Made by a program: the position numbers and the translations under genes | NCBI GenBank assembly: GCA_023435725.1 | Contig: JAEYRD010000237.1 | Span: forward strand, 12,651-76,650 | DNA length: 64,000 nucleotides | Origin: Pseudomonadota bacterium | GTDB lineage: Bacteria > Pseudomonadota > Alphaproteobacteria > Rhizobiales > Xanthobacteraceae | Reading direction: 5' to 3' | Notes under the pieces: model-generated | What the model was told of the DNA's origin: nothing | Seen by the model: the letters and a program-made list of their open reading frames with translations, nothing else | The model's database searches: none | Part shown: piece after piece, positions 17,875-27,287 of the stretch | Numbering within the stretch: the stretch's first letter is position 1 | Layout: every line of letters begins with the position of its first letter

Positions 17875-18770
17875 AAGGAACGGCGATGCTTCAGACACGC
17901 ACCATCGGCGACATTAAGGTATCTCGCGTGCTCGAATATTCGGGACCGACGCACGATCCCGCTTTCCTTTTCCCCGACCTGACGCCGGAAAAACTCGAAG
18001 CGCATGCCGCCTGGCTCGCTCCCGACCACTACATCGCGCGCATGAACCGACTGATCGTCACGATCCAGCTCTGGATCGTTCAGGCCCGGGGCGAGGTCAT
18101 CATCGTCGACACAGGAGTTGGTAATCACAAGAACCGGGCGGCGGCGCGCATGAACCAACTCAACAGCCTCGTTCCGGCGTGGCTGGAGGCGGCCGGCGCT
18201 TCTCCGGACGCGGTGACGCGCGTGGTCCATACCCATCTTCATTCGGATCACGTCGGCTGGAATACCGTGCTCAAGGACGGGAAGTGGGCTCCGGCCTTTC
18301 CGAAGGCGCGCTACTACATCCCTCAGCTCGACTATGATCACTATGTCGCGGCGCTGTCCCTGGCGGCAGACCCGATCATCGATAATGCATTTTCTGACAG
18401 TGTGATGCCGATCATCGAGGCAGGGGCCGCGGACTTCATCAGGCCTGGAGATCGCATCGCCGGCCTCCTTGAAGTCGAAGAAGCGCCCGGTCATTCGGTC
18501 GGCATGGTCAATTTCCGCATCCGGTCGAATGGCGAGCAGGGTCTGTTTACCGGCGACGTCATGCATTCGCCGATTCAGATCGCCGAACCCTGGCTCAACA
18601 CGCGTTACTGCGCGTTACCCGAGGTTGCACGCCGGACCCGTGCGGCGTTGCTCGCTCGCGAGTCCGAATCCGGCGCGCTCATCATGCCGATGCACTTCGG
18701 CGCCCCCTATTGCGGCTACATACGCCGGGAGGGTGACGGATACGCCTTTGACGGCGCCGCCTGGACCTGA
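17871..18770 (+). CDS. Metallo-beta-lactamase-fold hydrolase
   Basis: A 299-residue MBL-fold enzyme with the complete zinc motif THLHSDHVGW (HxHxDH), a downstream His in APGHSVGM and Asp in FTGDVMHSP. It resembles the quorum-quenching/lactonase-like and glyoxalase-like branch in length. Last gene of the operon, overlapping the GST stop; ATG 17871 is used, with ATG 17886 as an alternative. It could open a lactone or cleave a thioester of the catabolic intermediate. Confidence 0.87.
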   Translation: MKGTAMLQTRTIGDIKVSRVLEYSGPTHDPAFLFPDLTPEKLEAHAAWLAPDHYIARMNRLIVTIQLWIVQARGEVIIVDTGVGNHKNRAAARMNQLNSLVPAWLEAAGASPDAVTRVVHTHLHSDHVGWNTVLKDGKWAPAFPKARYYIPQLDYDHYVAALSLAADPIIDNAFSDSVMPIIEAGAADFIRPGDRIAGLLEVEEAPGHSVGMVNFRIRSNGEQGLFTGDVMHSPIQIAEPWLNTRYCALPEVARRTRAALLARESESGALIMPMHFGAPYCGYIRREGDGYAFDGAAWT

Positions 18771-18910
18771 GCGAACGGCGTCAAACGAGAGAGGAAACTC
18801 ATGCAGGGCACAACTGCCGGATTTTCAGACAGGAATCCACATCCTCGGCAGGTAGCGATCTGTCATTCGTTCTTGGTTGCGTGGATGTTGCCGCCTCGTC
18901 GGCGCTCTTC

Positions 18911-19666
18911 TCAACGCGGGCTGGTCGCTTTCGACGCCTCGTTCTGGCTTGCCGAACGCAACCGCTGCGCTCGGGTGTTCTTCCCTTGAGCGGTCTGTTC
19001 TGACTTTAGCTTGTTGAGCCGCCTGATTTCCACGCGGCCGAACTCGAGAGTCTGCAGGAAGTGGTGCTTCAGCAGGTTCACCGCTTCATCGGCGTCGCGT
19101 CGCAGTGCCGCTTCCATGATCTGCTGGTGATCGTCGGTTCGACTTGCCGCTACGCCGTACTGGCGGCGCGACAGCAGGCGATAGCGGTCGGCGGCGTCGA
19201 ACAACTGTTCACAGAAGTCCAGCAGCCATTTCGATCCGCAGGCGCTGATCAGGGCATTGTGGAAGATGCGATGCGCCCGCTCGCGCTCGGCATTCGGCCT
19301 TTCTTCGGTCGACGGCGGTAGCCGCGACATCCGATGCAGCGCAAGTACCAGGTTTTCCTCCCACGCCTGATCGCCCTTGGCGATCGAGGCGCGGAGCGCT
19401 TCTTCGTTCGCCCAGCAGCGCACCCGAATGATGTCTTCGAGGTCTTCTTCGGTGACAGGGGTGACGGAGAACCCGCGCTGGTCATTCTGCTGAACCAGAC
19501 CATCACGCGACATGCGGTTCAGCGCTTCGCGAATGGGGCCCAGCCCGATGCCGTAGCGCTCACACAGCTCGCGGATCAGAAGCTTCGTGCCGGGCGCGAT
19601 CACGCCGCTGATGATGTCGTACCTCAGCCGCTCGTAGGCGGATGTCGCCAGTGTTTCAGAACCCAT
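18911..19666 (-). CDS. GntR-family regulator, FCD/FadR subgroup
   Basis: A 251-residue regulator: winged helix in residues about 5-75 (SAYERLRYDIISGVIAPGTKL, GIGLGPIREALNRM) and an all-helical FCD ligand domain with the metal-type histidines (RAHRIFHNALI, TDDHQQIMEA). An in-frame ATG at 19711 would add 15 residues, but the palindrome TTATCGATAA overlaps that codon, so the ATG at 19666 fits better with an operator upstream. It is divergent from the cupin/Liv/molybdo-enzyme operon and probably represses it. Confidence 0.88.
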   Translation of the reverse strand: MGSETLATSAYERLRYDIISGVIAPGTKLLIRELCERYGIGLGPIREALNRMSRDGLVQQNDQRGFSVTPVTEEDLEDIIRVRCWANEEALRASIAKGDQAWEENLVLALHRMSRLPPSTEERPNAERERAHRIFHNALISACGSKWLLDFCEQLFDAADRYRLLSRRQYGVAASRTDDHQQIMEAALRRDADEAVNLLKHHFLQTLEFGRVEIRRLNKLKSEQTAQGKNTRAQRLRSASQNEASKATSPR

Positions 19667-19710
19667 GCCAGCTTTTCCGGTCGTCCTTCGTCTTTTCGCA
19701 AGCATAGGCA

Positions 19711-19750
19711 TTATCGATAAACGTGTCCACGTCGCGATAAAATCGATAAA
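19711..19750. promoter_or_regulatory. Twin ATCGAT boxes, candidate GntR operators
   Basis: The perfect 10-bp palindrome TTATCGATAA lies at 19711-19720, and a second ATCGAT core (AATCGATAAA) at 19741-19750. The cores are 29 bases apart in an AT-rich segment between gntR and the divergent operon. Confidence 0.5.
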
Positions 19751-19906
19751 TTATATAAGATGACATAAAAGTAGATTTTCCTGTTGACGCGCGCTGAGCA
19801 ATCTGTTCGGTTAGCCATCGGCGAGCGCCGATCGCAATGAGCGCCGCATCCGAGGAAACGTGAGGAGTCGGCGCGTTGCGCGTGCCGGCCGGAGGAGGAT
19901 GGTTCA

Positions 19907-20263
19907 ATGAGCTACTTCCATTCGCTCGACAGCATCCCCGCCCATTCTCATCCCGTGGGCTGCATCCGACTTTTGTCTGGAGCGCAACTGATGGTGTTGT
20001 GGGCCGAACCTCGTGCCGGGACCGAGGCCCCGCTGCATTTCCATCCCAACGAGCAGATCACCTGGATCATCGAGGGGAGCGTGGATTACCAGGTCGGAGA
20101 TGCGCCCGTCCGCTCCTGTGGTCCCGGCGTCGTCATCATCATTCCCGCCGGTGTCCCGCACCATTCCTGGTACCGGGAAGACTGCAAGATCGTCGAATTC
20201 TTCAACCCGCCCCGGTTCGATCTGTTTCCCGCCGCAGCGACCAGTCCTTACGGCATCGCGTGA
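19907..20263 (+). CDS. Small cupin-domain protein
   Basis: A 118-residue single-domain cupin. Motif 1 is PLHFHPNEQITWIIEG (two His and a Glu as metal ligands) and motif 2 is PAGVPHHSWY. First gene of the operon, preceded by GGAGGAGG. Small cupins of this type are metal-dependent isomerases or dioxygenases, or ligand sensors; the specific role is not readable. Confidence 0.85.
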   Translation: MSYFHSLDSIPAHSHPVGCIRLLSGAQLMVLWAEPRAGTEAPLHFHPNEQITWIIEGSVDYQVGDAPVRSCGPGVVIIIPAGVPHHSWYREDCKIVEFFNPPRFDLFPAAATSPYGIA

Positions 20264-20305
20264 GCCGTGGGCATTCACAAGAACTCAGCAGGAGAGACGA
20301 AAAAC

Positions 20306-21448
20306 ATGCGTCCGGCGTTCAAGATGACTTCGATCGCTCTCGTCTCGACTGCGACGCTGCTCGGCCTTATCTGCCCGGGCAATGCGCAATCCAAGAGCGA
20401 CGATCCGATCAAGGTCGGCGTGATCCTTCCCCTGACCGGCGCTGGGGCAGGTCTTGGCATTCCGGCGCGCAACGGTATCGCTCTGGCCGAAAAGCACATC
20501 AACGCAGCCGGCGGGATCAGCGGTCGCAAAGTCAAGCTGATCATTGAAGATGATACGACCAATCCAGACACCTCGCTCAGCAAGGCCAACGGTCTGATCT
20601 TCAGCGAAAAGGTGGTGGCCTTGCTCGGGCCGATCCAGACCGCGAACACCGTCGCGATCGGCGGCGTCTCGGCGCCGATCAAAATGCCGCAGATCGCATT
20701 CAACGGTCTTGGCCCTGCGATCGAGCGCGAGCGCAAGTGCGTGTTCCATGCAGCTCCGCCGCAGAATCAAAATGCCAAGGCGATGCTGGAATATGCCAAA
20801 TCGATCGGCGTCAAGAACGCGGCAGCGCTCTTCGACTCCGGCTATGGCACGGTGGTTTGGAACGAATTGTCGAAATATGCCGATAGTTACGGCGTCAAGT
20901 TTGCGGTGACCGAGAAGTTCGAGATCGCTGCGACCGATACGACGCCGCAGGCCGCAAAGATCCGCGCCGCCCGACCCGACGCAATCTTCATCATTGGTGT
21001 GACAGGTGTCCCGGTGCGCGCCATTCGCCAGCTCCAGATGAATCAGCCGATCATCTCCGCGATCGGGCAGGCGACCTACGAGATCGTCAAGAGCATGGGC
21101 GACGCCGCTGAAGGCGTGACCTTCCCTGAATTCCTGGTGCCAGAGGATCCCCTGCCACACCAAAAGGCATTCGTCGAGGCTTACAGGCAGGAATATGGGC
21201 GCAACCCGAAATCCACTGAGGCGATGGGCTACGACTCGCTCCAGGTGATCGCCAAGGCACTTGCCAAGGTCGGCCCCGAGGCCGGCAACGAGGCGATCTG
21301 CGAAGCGATCCGCGGTCCGTTCTCCGGCGTCACCACAAACTACGATTTCAGCGCCGACGACATGACGGGCATCAAGCTCTCGGACTTCACCTACTCGAAG
21401 CTCGTCAACGGTCAGTTCACCCGCATTCCCTTCAGGGTCGCGCAGTAG
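20306..21448 (+). CDS. HAAT-type substrate-binding protein
   Basis: A 380-residue LivJ-like periplasmic protein. ATG 20306 gives a Sec signal (MRPAFKMTSIALVSTATLLG, cleavage after NAQ or nearby) and has AGGAGAG upstream. Core motifs: VGVILPLTGAGAGLGIPARNG, INAAGGISGRKVKLIIEDD, and AAKIRAARPDAIFIIG. It feeds the LivHMGF set directly downstream. Confidence 0.92.
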   Translation: MRPAFKMTSIALVSTATLLGLICPGNAQSKSDDPIKVGVILPLTGAGAGLGIPARNGIALAEKHINAAGGISGRKVKLIIEDDTTNPDTSLSKANGLIFSEKVVALLGPIQTANTVAIGGVSAPIKMPQIAFNGLGPAIERERKCVFHAAPPQNQNAKAMLEYAKSIGVKNAAALFDSGYGTVVWNELSKYADSYGVKFAVTEKFEIAATDTTPQAAKIRAARPDAIFIIGVTGVPVRAIRQLQMNQPIISAIGQATYEIVKSMGDAAEGVTFPEFLVPEDPLPHQKAFVEAYRQEYGRNPKSTEAMGYDSLQVIAKALAKVGPEAGNEAICEAIRGPFSGVTTNYDFSADDMTGIKLSDFTYSKLVNGQFTRIPFRVAQ

Positions 21449-21518
21449 TCGCGCTCGATCCGAGGTTACTTGTATCGCCGGCGGGCCGAGTCCCACTGCC
21501 GGAGTAACGGAGCCAATT

Positions 21519-22406
21519 TTGTTGCTTGGCCTTCTCTCCCAGTCGATGCTGTCGGGCATCACCAACGGGCTGATCTATGCGCTCGTCGGCTTCGGTATCG
21601 CCGCGATCTTCCGTGGTTCCCACATCGCCAACGTGATGCAGGGCGAGTTCAGTGTGGTCGGCGCCGTGATCGTCGACGTCCTGCTCGCTCAGCTCGGCTG
21701 GCCGTACTGGCTGGCGGCTATCGCCGGCTGCCTGAGCGGGATTGCTCTGGGCGCGTTCCTCGACGTCGTCTTCATCCGGCGTCTGGTGGCGCAGCATGCG
21801 CCGGAGGACAGCTACCTGCTGTTCACGATCGGCGTCAGCATCACGATCTCGGCGACGGTGCTGTTCCTGTTCGGCCGCGAGAGCCATCTGCTGCCGCCGA
21901 TCGGTACGGGCCAGGTCTTCATTGTGCTCGACGCCGTGCTGCAGGAGCACGCGCTTTGGCTGATCGGGATCAGCGTACTGCTCATGATCGGACTGCGTTA
22001 CTTCTACCGCCACACCTCGATCGGCATGAAGATGAGCGCGGCCTCGATCGATGCTGATGGCGCAGCGACCATCGGCATCGACGTACGTAAGATGCGGACG
22101 CTGACCTTCGTGCTCGGAGGACTGCTGGGCGCAATTGCGGGCATCCTGATCTCCCCGATCATCCCGGTCGGCTACATGGTCGGCCTGCCGCTGACGCTCA
22201 AGGGATTTTCGGCCGCGATCCTTGGCGGGCTTACCAATCCGCTTGGTGCGGTGGCGGGCGGACTCACGATCGGTGTGATCGAGGCGCTGGTCATCATGGA
22301 GATGTCATCGGCCTACAAGGATGTCGTGACCTTCAGCGTGCTGATCCTGATCATGGTCGTGATGCCGCGCGGCCTGCTTGGCCGTGCAGGGCGGGCGGGA
22401 GGCTGA
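21519..22406 (+). CDS. LivH-type ABC permease
   Basis: A 295-residue membrane protein. It begins at TTG 21519 (a second TTG follows directly) with GGAGTAACGGAGCC upstream; no ATG fits. Landmarks are SGITNGLIYALVGFGIAAIF and GGLTNPLGAVAGGL. Member of the second complete Liv importer. Confidence 0.9.
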   Translation: MLLGLLSQSMLSGITNGLIYALVGFGIAAIFRGSHIANVMQGEFSVVGAVIVDVLLAQLGWPYWLAAIAGCLSGIALGAFLDVVFIRRLVAQHAPEDSYLLFTIGVSITISATVLFLFGRESHLLPPIGTGQVFIVLDAVLQEHALWLIGISVLLMIGLRYFYRHTSIGMKMSAASIDADGAATIGIDVRKMRTLTFVLGGLLGAIAGILISPIIPVGYMVGLPLTLKGFSAAILGGLTNPLGAVAGGLTIGVIEALVIMEMSSAYKDVVTFSVLILIMVVMPRGLLGRAGRAGG

Positions 22407-22410
22407 GGTG

Positions 22411-23358
22411 ATGCCCCGATCCTTGCTCGTTCTGGTGATTTGCGCGCTCGTCGCGGCCATGATCCTGCCGCCGTTCCTGCCGCGCAACATCGTCGATCTG
22501 CTCGTCTTCACCTGCATCTATTCGATCGCGGGGCTCGGTGTCGGCCTGCTGCTCGGCCAATGCGGCATCGCCAATCTCGGCCAGAGCGTGTTCTACGCGC
22601 TCGGGGCCTATGCGACCGCCTGCATCACGGTGACGCTCGGCTCGAGCTCGCTTCTCGGGTTTGTGGTCGGCATCGTGGTCTCGGCCCTGGTGGCGTTGGT
22701 CATCGGCTGGCCGGTGCTGCGCCTGACCGGGCATTTTCTGGCGCTGGCAACGTTGGCGCTCGGAATCATCGCCAATGCGATCTTCTACGAATGGGACTGG
22801 CTGACCCATGGTTCGCTCGGCTTCGGCGGCATTCCCAAGCTCAGCATCTTCGGCGTCGCGCTCGATACGCCACTGCGCTTCTACTATCTGGTCGCCGCCG
22901 TGTTGCTGTTGTGCCTGTGGCTCGCCAGCAACTTGATCGACAGCCGCACAGGGCTGATGCTGCGCGCCATGCGCGACGCGCCCGAGGCCGCGATCAGCCT
23001 CGGCGTCAATCGGCAGTGGCTGCGCACGCGGATCTTCGTTCTGAATGCTGTCCTCGGCAGTCTGGCGGGGAGCCTGTTCGCCCACTACGGCTCCTTCGTC
23101 AACGTGCAGAGCTTCGGCATCGAGAAGGCAATCAGCTTCCTGATCATCCCGGTACTCGGCGGCGTCTCCTCGCTGCCGGGGGTCGTGATCGGCGCGCTGT
23201 TCATCACGCTGGTGCCGGAGGTGCTGGCGCGATTGGGCAACGTGCACCAGATATTGTTCGGAGCGACCCTGATGGCGGTGGTGGTGCTGATGCCATCGGG
23301 CCTGACCGGCGGCTTCGAGCGTCTCTCCCGCTATCTCGGATCGGGGCGGCAATCATGA
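22411..23358 (+). CDS. LivM-type ABC permease
   Basis: A 315-residue membrane protein with the LivM signature (GLGVGLLLGQCGIANLGQSVF, later GVSSLPGVVIGALF). The ATG at 22411 is chosen because GGAGGCTGAGGTG precedes it closely; GTG 22408 is an alternative. It overlaps livG by 4 bases. Confidence 0.9.
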   Translation: MPRSLLVLVICALVAAMILPPFLPRNIVDLLVFTCIYSIAGLGVGLLLGQCGIANLGQSVFYALGAYATACITVTLGSSSLLGFVVGIVVSALVALVIGWPVLRLTGHFLALATLALGIIANAIFYEWDWLTHGSLGFGGIPKLSIFGVALDTPLRFYYLVAAVLLLCLWLASNLIDSRTGLMLRAMRDAPEAAISLGVNRQWLRTRIFVLNAVLGSLAGSLFAHYGSFVNVQSFGIEKAISFLIIPVLGGVSSLPGVVIGALFITLVPEVLARLGNVHQILFGATLMAVVVLMPSGLTGGFERLSRYLGSGRQS

Positions 23359-24119
23359 CCGCGACCGCTCCGATCCTGAATATCGAGAATGTCGGACACG
23401 CCTTCGGCGGCTTCACCGTGCTGACCGATGTCGAGTTCGCGGTACCCAAAGGTGAGATCGTCGGCCTGATCGGGCCGAACGGTTCGGGCAAGACGACACT
23501 GTTCAACATTATCTCCGGCTATGTCCGGCATCGCTCCGGCCGCATCGTCTACGCCGGACACGAGCTGAAGCAGCAGACCGTCCAGCAGCGCTGCTATGCT
23601 GGAATGGTCCGCACGTTCCAGACCCCGCTGGTGTTCGAGCAGATGACCGTGCTGGAAAACGTGATGGTCGGCTGCAGCAAGACCACGGCGAGCGGCATGG
23701 TTGAGGGCCTGTTCCGCCTGCCGCGCGCCCGACGCGAGGTCGCCGAAATGCGGGAGAAAGCGGCGCTCCTCTGCGAGAAATTCTCGCTTGCCGCGGTGCG
23801 CAGCCAGCTCGCCTGCAGCCTGTCGGCCGGGCAGAGGCGCATCCTCGAGATCGCCCGCGCGGTGGCCGGCGAGCCGAAGCTCCTGCTGCTCGACGAGCCT
23901 TCATCGGGCCTCAACCCCGATGAGATCGAGGAGCTCAGCCGGTCGATTCGCGCGCTGAACGGAAGCGGGCTCAGCATCCTCCTGGTGTCGCACGACATGG
24001 ACCTGATGAACGTCGCAGGTAACGTGCACGTCCTCTATTTCGGCCGCATCATCGCCAGCGGAGGCATGGACGCGATCCAGGCCAACGCGCAAGTGCGCGA
24101 AGCCTATTTCGGGAGCTGA
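23355..24119 (+). CDS. LivG-type ABC ATPase
   Basis: A 254-residue ATPase: Walker A GPNGSGKTT, signature LSAGQRRI in place of LSGGQ, Walker B LLLDEPSSGLNP, H-loop VSHDMD. ATG overlaps the livM stop (ATGA). Confidence 0.92.
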   Translation: MTATAPILNIENVGHAFGGFTVLTDVEFAVPKGEIVGLIGPNGSGKTTLFNIISGYVRHRSGRIVYAGHELKQQTVQQRCYAGMVRTFQTPLVFEQMTVLENVMVGCSKTTASGMVEGLFRLPRARREVAEMREKAALLCEKFSLAAVRSQLACSLSAGQRRILEIARAVAGEPKLLLLDEPSSGLNPDEIEELSRSIRALNGSGLSILLVSHDMDLMNVAGNVHVLYFGRIIASGGMDAIQANAQVREAYFGS

Positions 24120-24122
24120 CCC

Positions 24123-24908
24123 ATGCTGTCGGTCAAATCCCTCAGATCAGGCTACGGCACGCTGGCGGTGCTGCACGATATCTCCCTGCATATCAGCGCC
24201 GGCGAGGCGGTCGCGATCATCGGCGCCAACGGTGCCGGCAAGACGACGCTGGTGCGCACCATCGCGGGCCTCAATCGGTCGATGCAGGGGACAATCGAGA
24301 TGAACAACGCTGATCTCACATGTTTGGCTGCGCATGAGCGCCCGGCATACGGCATCGCGACACTGCTGGAGAACCGCCACCTGTTCGGGGAGTTCACCAT
24401 TCGTGAAAATCTGAGACTTGCGGAGGAGGCGGGCAGCAAGCTTCGCGCCGGAAGGACAAAGTTCACGTGGAAGGACATCTGCGGGCTGTTTCCGATGATC
24501 GCGGAGCGACGCGATACGCGCGTGGAGTTGTTGAGCGGCGGTCAGCAGCAAATGGTCGCTATCGCCCGCTGCCTGCTGCTGCAGCCGGATCTTCTCATTC
24601 TTGACGAACCGTCGACGGGCCTCGCGCCGAAAGTGGTCAAGGATATTCTCGAAGTGCTCGGCTCGCTACGCGGGTGCGGCATGGCCATTCTGCTGGTCGA
24701 ACAGAATGTCGGAATTGCCGCATCTCTCACCGAGCGTGCCTATGTGATGGCGCTCGGTCGGATCATGCATGAGGTTGCTGGCGACGAGTGGCAGAATTTT
24801 GCCGGCGATGAGCGCCTCGCAAGGGCCTATCTCGGCGGCGCGGGCAAGCGGGCGGGGCAGGATGCGTCCGGCAGCGGTTCGGACAATCTCCAGCGGCTGC
24901 TCAACTGA
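24123..24908 (+). CDS. LivF-type ABC ATPase
   Basis: A 261-residue ATPase: Walker A GANGAGKTT, signature LSGGQQQM, Walker B LILDEPSTGLAP, and LLVEQNVGIA at the H-loop, where the LivF family has Q in place of His. The last 20 or so residues are a hydrophilic tail rich in Gly and Ser. The usual YVPEGR motif reads TLLENRHLF here. Completes the importer. Confidence 0.92.
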   Translation: MLSVKSLRSGYGTLAVLHDISLHISAGEAVAIIGANGAGKTTLVRTIAGLNRSMQGTIEMNNADLTCLAAHERPAYGIATLLENRHLFGEFTIRENLRLAEEAGSKLRAGRTKFTWKDICGLFPMIAERRDTRVELLSGGQQQMVAIARCLLLQPDLLILDEPSTGLAPKVVKDILEVLGSLRGCGMAILLVEQNVGIAASLTERAYVMALGRIMHEVAGDEWQNFAGDERLARAYLGGAGKRAGQDASGSGSDNLQRLLN

Positions 24909-24935
24909 AGGTCAAGTCAGGGGCTCGAGACGAGA

Positions 24936-27287
24936 ATGGAAAAATTCGGCATTGGACAGGCGCTTGCGCGGTTCGAGGATGCACGCCTCCTGCGCGGCGG
25001 AGGCAAGTTTCAGGACGACCGCAAGCTGCCCGGACAAGCTTACGCGTTCGTTCTGCGCTCTCCGCATGCGCATGCGAAGATCGTCAAAGTCGATGCCGAG
25101 GCGGCGCGGGCGGTGCCGGGGGTTCTGGCAGTCTATACCGGCGCTGACTATGCGAAGGACGGCCTGGGCATGCCGAAGGCGACGATGCCGCGCAAGCGGC
25201 CGGATGGCTCGCCGATGTTCGCGCCGCAGCGGCCGGCGATCATGACTGACCGCGTCCGTTATGTCGGCGATCCCGTGGCGTTCATCGTCGCCGAGAGCTT
25301 GGCGCAGGCCAAGGATGCGGCCGAACTCGTGGCTGTGGATTACGAGATCCTGCCTTCGACCACGTCGACATACGAATCCGCGCAGCCCGGCGCGCCGCCG
25401 GTATGGGATGAGTGTCCCGACAACATCTCCAACATTATCGAGCGCGGCAACAAGGCGGCGACCGAAGCGGCGTTCGCCAAGGCTGCACGGATCGTCAGGC
25501 GTCGCTACGTGATCTCACGTGTCCATGCGCAATACATGGAGCCGCGCGGAGCACTCGGCGTCTATGACGATGCCGAAGAGCGCTACACGCTCTATGCCGA
25601 TTGCCAGTATCCGCACCGCGTCCGCCAGATGTTGGCGAATTCGGTGTTCAACATTCCCGAGAGCAAGCTGCGCGTGGTCGCTGGCGACGTCGGCGGCGGC
25701 TTCGGCACCAAGGGCTGGCAATATGTCGAGCATCGCCTGGTGCTGTGGGCCGCGAAGAAGCTCGGTCGCCCGGTGAAGTGGACCTGCGAGCGGTCGGAGG
25801 CGATCCTTGCCGACGAGCATGCGCGCGACAGCGTTGGCGACATCGAACTCGCGCTCGACGCTGACAACAAGTTCATTGGGCTCAGGCTCAACATGATCGC
25901 GAATACCGGAGCCTACGTAGGTTCGGATCGCAACCTCCTGGTGCCGGGGTTGATGATCGGCACGGTGGCGGGCGTCTATCACATCCCCGCGGCCTATACG
26001 CTGATCACGCATGTGCTGACCAACACCAGCCCGACCGCGCCCTATCGCGGGGCGGGCCGGCCCGAGGCCATCTACCTGATCGAACGGCTGATCGACGATG
26101 CGGCACGCGAGATCGGTGTCGACCGTATTGAGCTGCGCCGCCGCAACATGGTCACGCCTGAGCAGATGCCCTATCAGAACCCGCTCGGCTGCTACTACGA
26201 TTCCGGGGACTTCTTCTCCAACCTCGAGATCGCCCTGCGCGAAGCCGACTTTGACGGCTTCGAGGCGCGACAGGCGGAATCCACCAGCCGCGGCAAGCTG
26301 AGGGGCATCGGCATCGTCAACGCCATCGAGCAATCGGCCTCTCCGGCGCAATCGGAATATGCCGAGATCAGGTTCGACACCTCGGGCACCGTGCAGCTCC
26401 TGATGGGTACCAAGAACCAGGGGCAGGGCCACGAGACCACCTACAAGCAGATCCTGCACGAACGGCTCGGTGTCGACCCGAAGGAGGTCGTGTTCGCTGA
26501 TGGCGACACCGATCGCATCGCCTTCGGTATGGGCACCAACGGCTCGCGCTCGACCGTGGTGGGCGGCTCTGCCATCCATTTCGCGGCCGAGAAAATCGTA
26601 AACAAGGCGAAGCGGATCGCCGCGCATTTGATGGAGGCCAGTGCCGACGATCTCGAATTCGCGGCCGGCAAGTTCACGGTCAAGGGCACCGATAAGTCGA
26701 TTACGCTGAAGCAAGCAGCGCAGGCAGCCTTCGTTCCGATGCGCCTGCCGAAAGGATTTGATGGCGGCCTCAATGAGTCCGCGGTCTATGCGCCGGAAAA
26801 GGACACGTTCCCCAATGGTTGCCACGTCTGTGAGGTCGAGGTTGATCCCAATACCGGGCACGCGCAGATCGTCGCTTATGTGATCGTCGACGACGTCGGC
26901 ACCGTGATCAATCCGCTGACGCTCAAGGGCCAGATCCATGGCGGTATCATGCAGGGCGTCGGTCAGATCCTGATGGAGCAGGTGTACTACGCCCCAGACT
27001 CCGGCCAGCTCGTCACGGCGAGCTTCCTCGACTACGCAATGCCGCGATCCGATGCGCTGGGCGAGATCGTCGTCAAGAGCAACCCGCAGCCGACCAAGCT
27101 CAATCCGCTCGGCGCCAAGGGCGCGGGGGAGGCCGGCTGTGTCGGCGCGCTGCCGGTCGTGATGAACGCGCTGGTCCATGCGCTCGAGCCGCTCGGTGTC
27201 GCATCGCTCGAAATGCCCGCAACCTCCAGCCGAATCTGGGAGGCAATCCAGGCCGCGAAATCAGCCAAATCACGGAGGCCGTCATGA
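24936..27287 (+). CDS. Xanthine-dehydrogenase-family molybdopterin-binding large subunit
   Basis: A 783-residue molybdenum hydroxylase large subunit: N-terminal a/b hammerhead (GGKFQDDRKLPGQAYAFVLRS), then the Mo-cofactor domains with VGGGFGTKG, QGQGHET, and the catalytic glutamate E732 in GAKGAGEAG. Where CO dehydrogenase has a CSFR loop this protein has YRGAGRPE, so it is a hydroxylase of organic substrates, not CO dehydrogenase. Neither the [2Fe-2S] subunit nor the FAD subunit, which normally sit beside this gene and carry electrons, is in the operon. Confidence 0.92.
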   Translation: MEKFGIGQALARFEDARLLRGGGKFQDDRKLPGQAYAFVLRSPHAHAKIVKVDAEAARAVPGVLAVYTGADYAKDGLGMPKATMPRKRPDGSPMFAPQRPAIMTDRVRYVGDPVAFIVAESLAQAKDAAELVAVDYEILPSTTSTYESAQPGAPPVWDECPDNISNIIERGNKAATEAAFAKAARIVRRRYVISRVHAQYMEPRGALGVYDDAEERYTLYADCQYPHRVRQMLANSVFNIPESKLRVVAGDVGGGFGTKGWQYVEHRLVLWAAKKLGRPVKWTCERSEAILADEHARDSVGDIELALDADNKFIGLRLNMIANTGAYVGSDRNLLVPGLMIGTVAGVYHIPAAYTLITHVLTNTSPTAPYRGAGRPEAIYLIERLIDDAAREIGVDRIELRRRNMVTPEQMPYQNPLGCYYDSGDFFSNLEIALREADFDGFEARQAESTSRGKLRGIGIVNAIEQSASPAQSEYAEIRFDTSGTVQLLMGTKNQGQGHETTYKQILHERLGVDPKEVVFADGDTDRIAFGMGTNGSRSTVVGGSAIHFAAEKIVNKAKRIAAHLMEASADDLEFAAGKFTVKGTDKSITLKQAAQAAFVPMRLPKGFDGGLNESAVYAPEKDTFPNGCHVCEVEVDPNTGHAQIVAYVIVDDVGTVINPLTLKGQIHGGIMQGVGQILMEQVYYAPDSGQLVTASFLDYAMPRSDALGEIVVKSNPQPTKLNPLGAKGAGEAGCVGALPVVMNALVHALEPLGVASLEMPATSSRIWEAIQAAKSAKSRRPS

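Noticed and set aside
18801..18989. A 62-codon frame with a good RBS (GAGAGGAAA) after the MBL gene
   Set aside because: The product has no recognisable features and its end is antisense to the GntR gene. It may be the stub of a lost gene start, but I cannot support it as a gene.
25515..27179. A 554-codon minus-strand frame
   Set aside because: Shadow of the molybdo-enzyme gene; no start signals or domains.
24936..27287. Aerobic CO dehydrogenase large subunit (CoxL)
   Set aside because: The CoxL active-site loop with CSFR is absent (YRGAGRPE is found), and no coxM/coxS genes are present.
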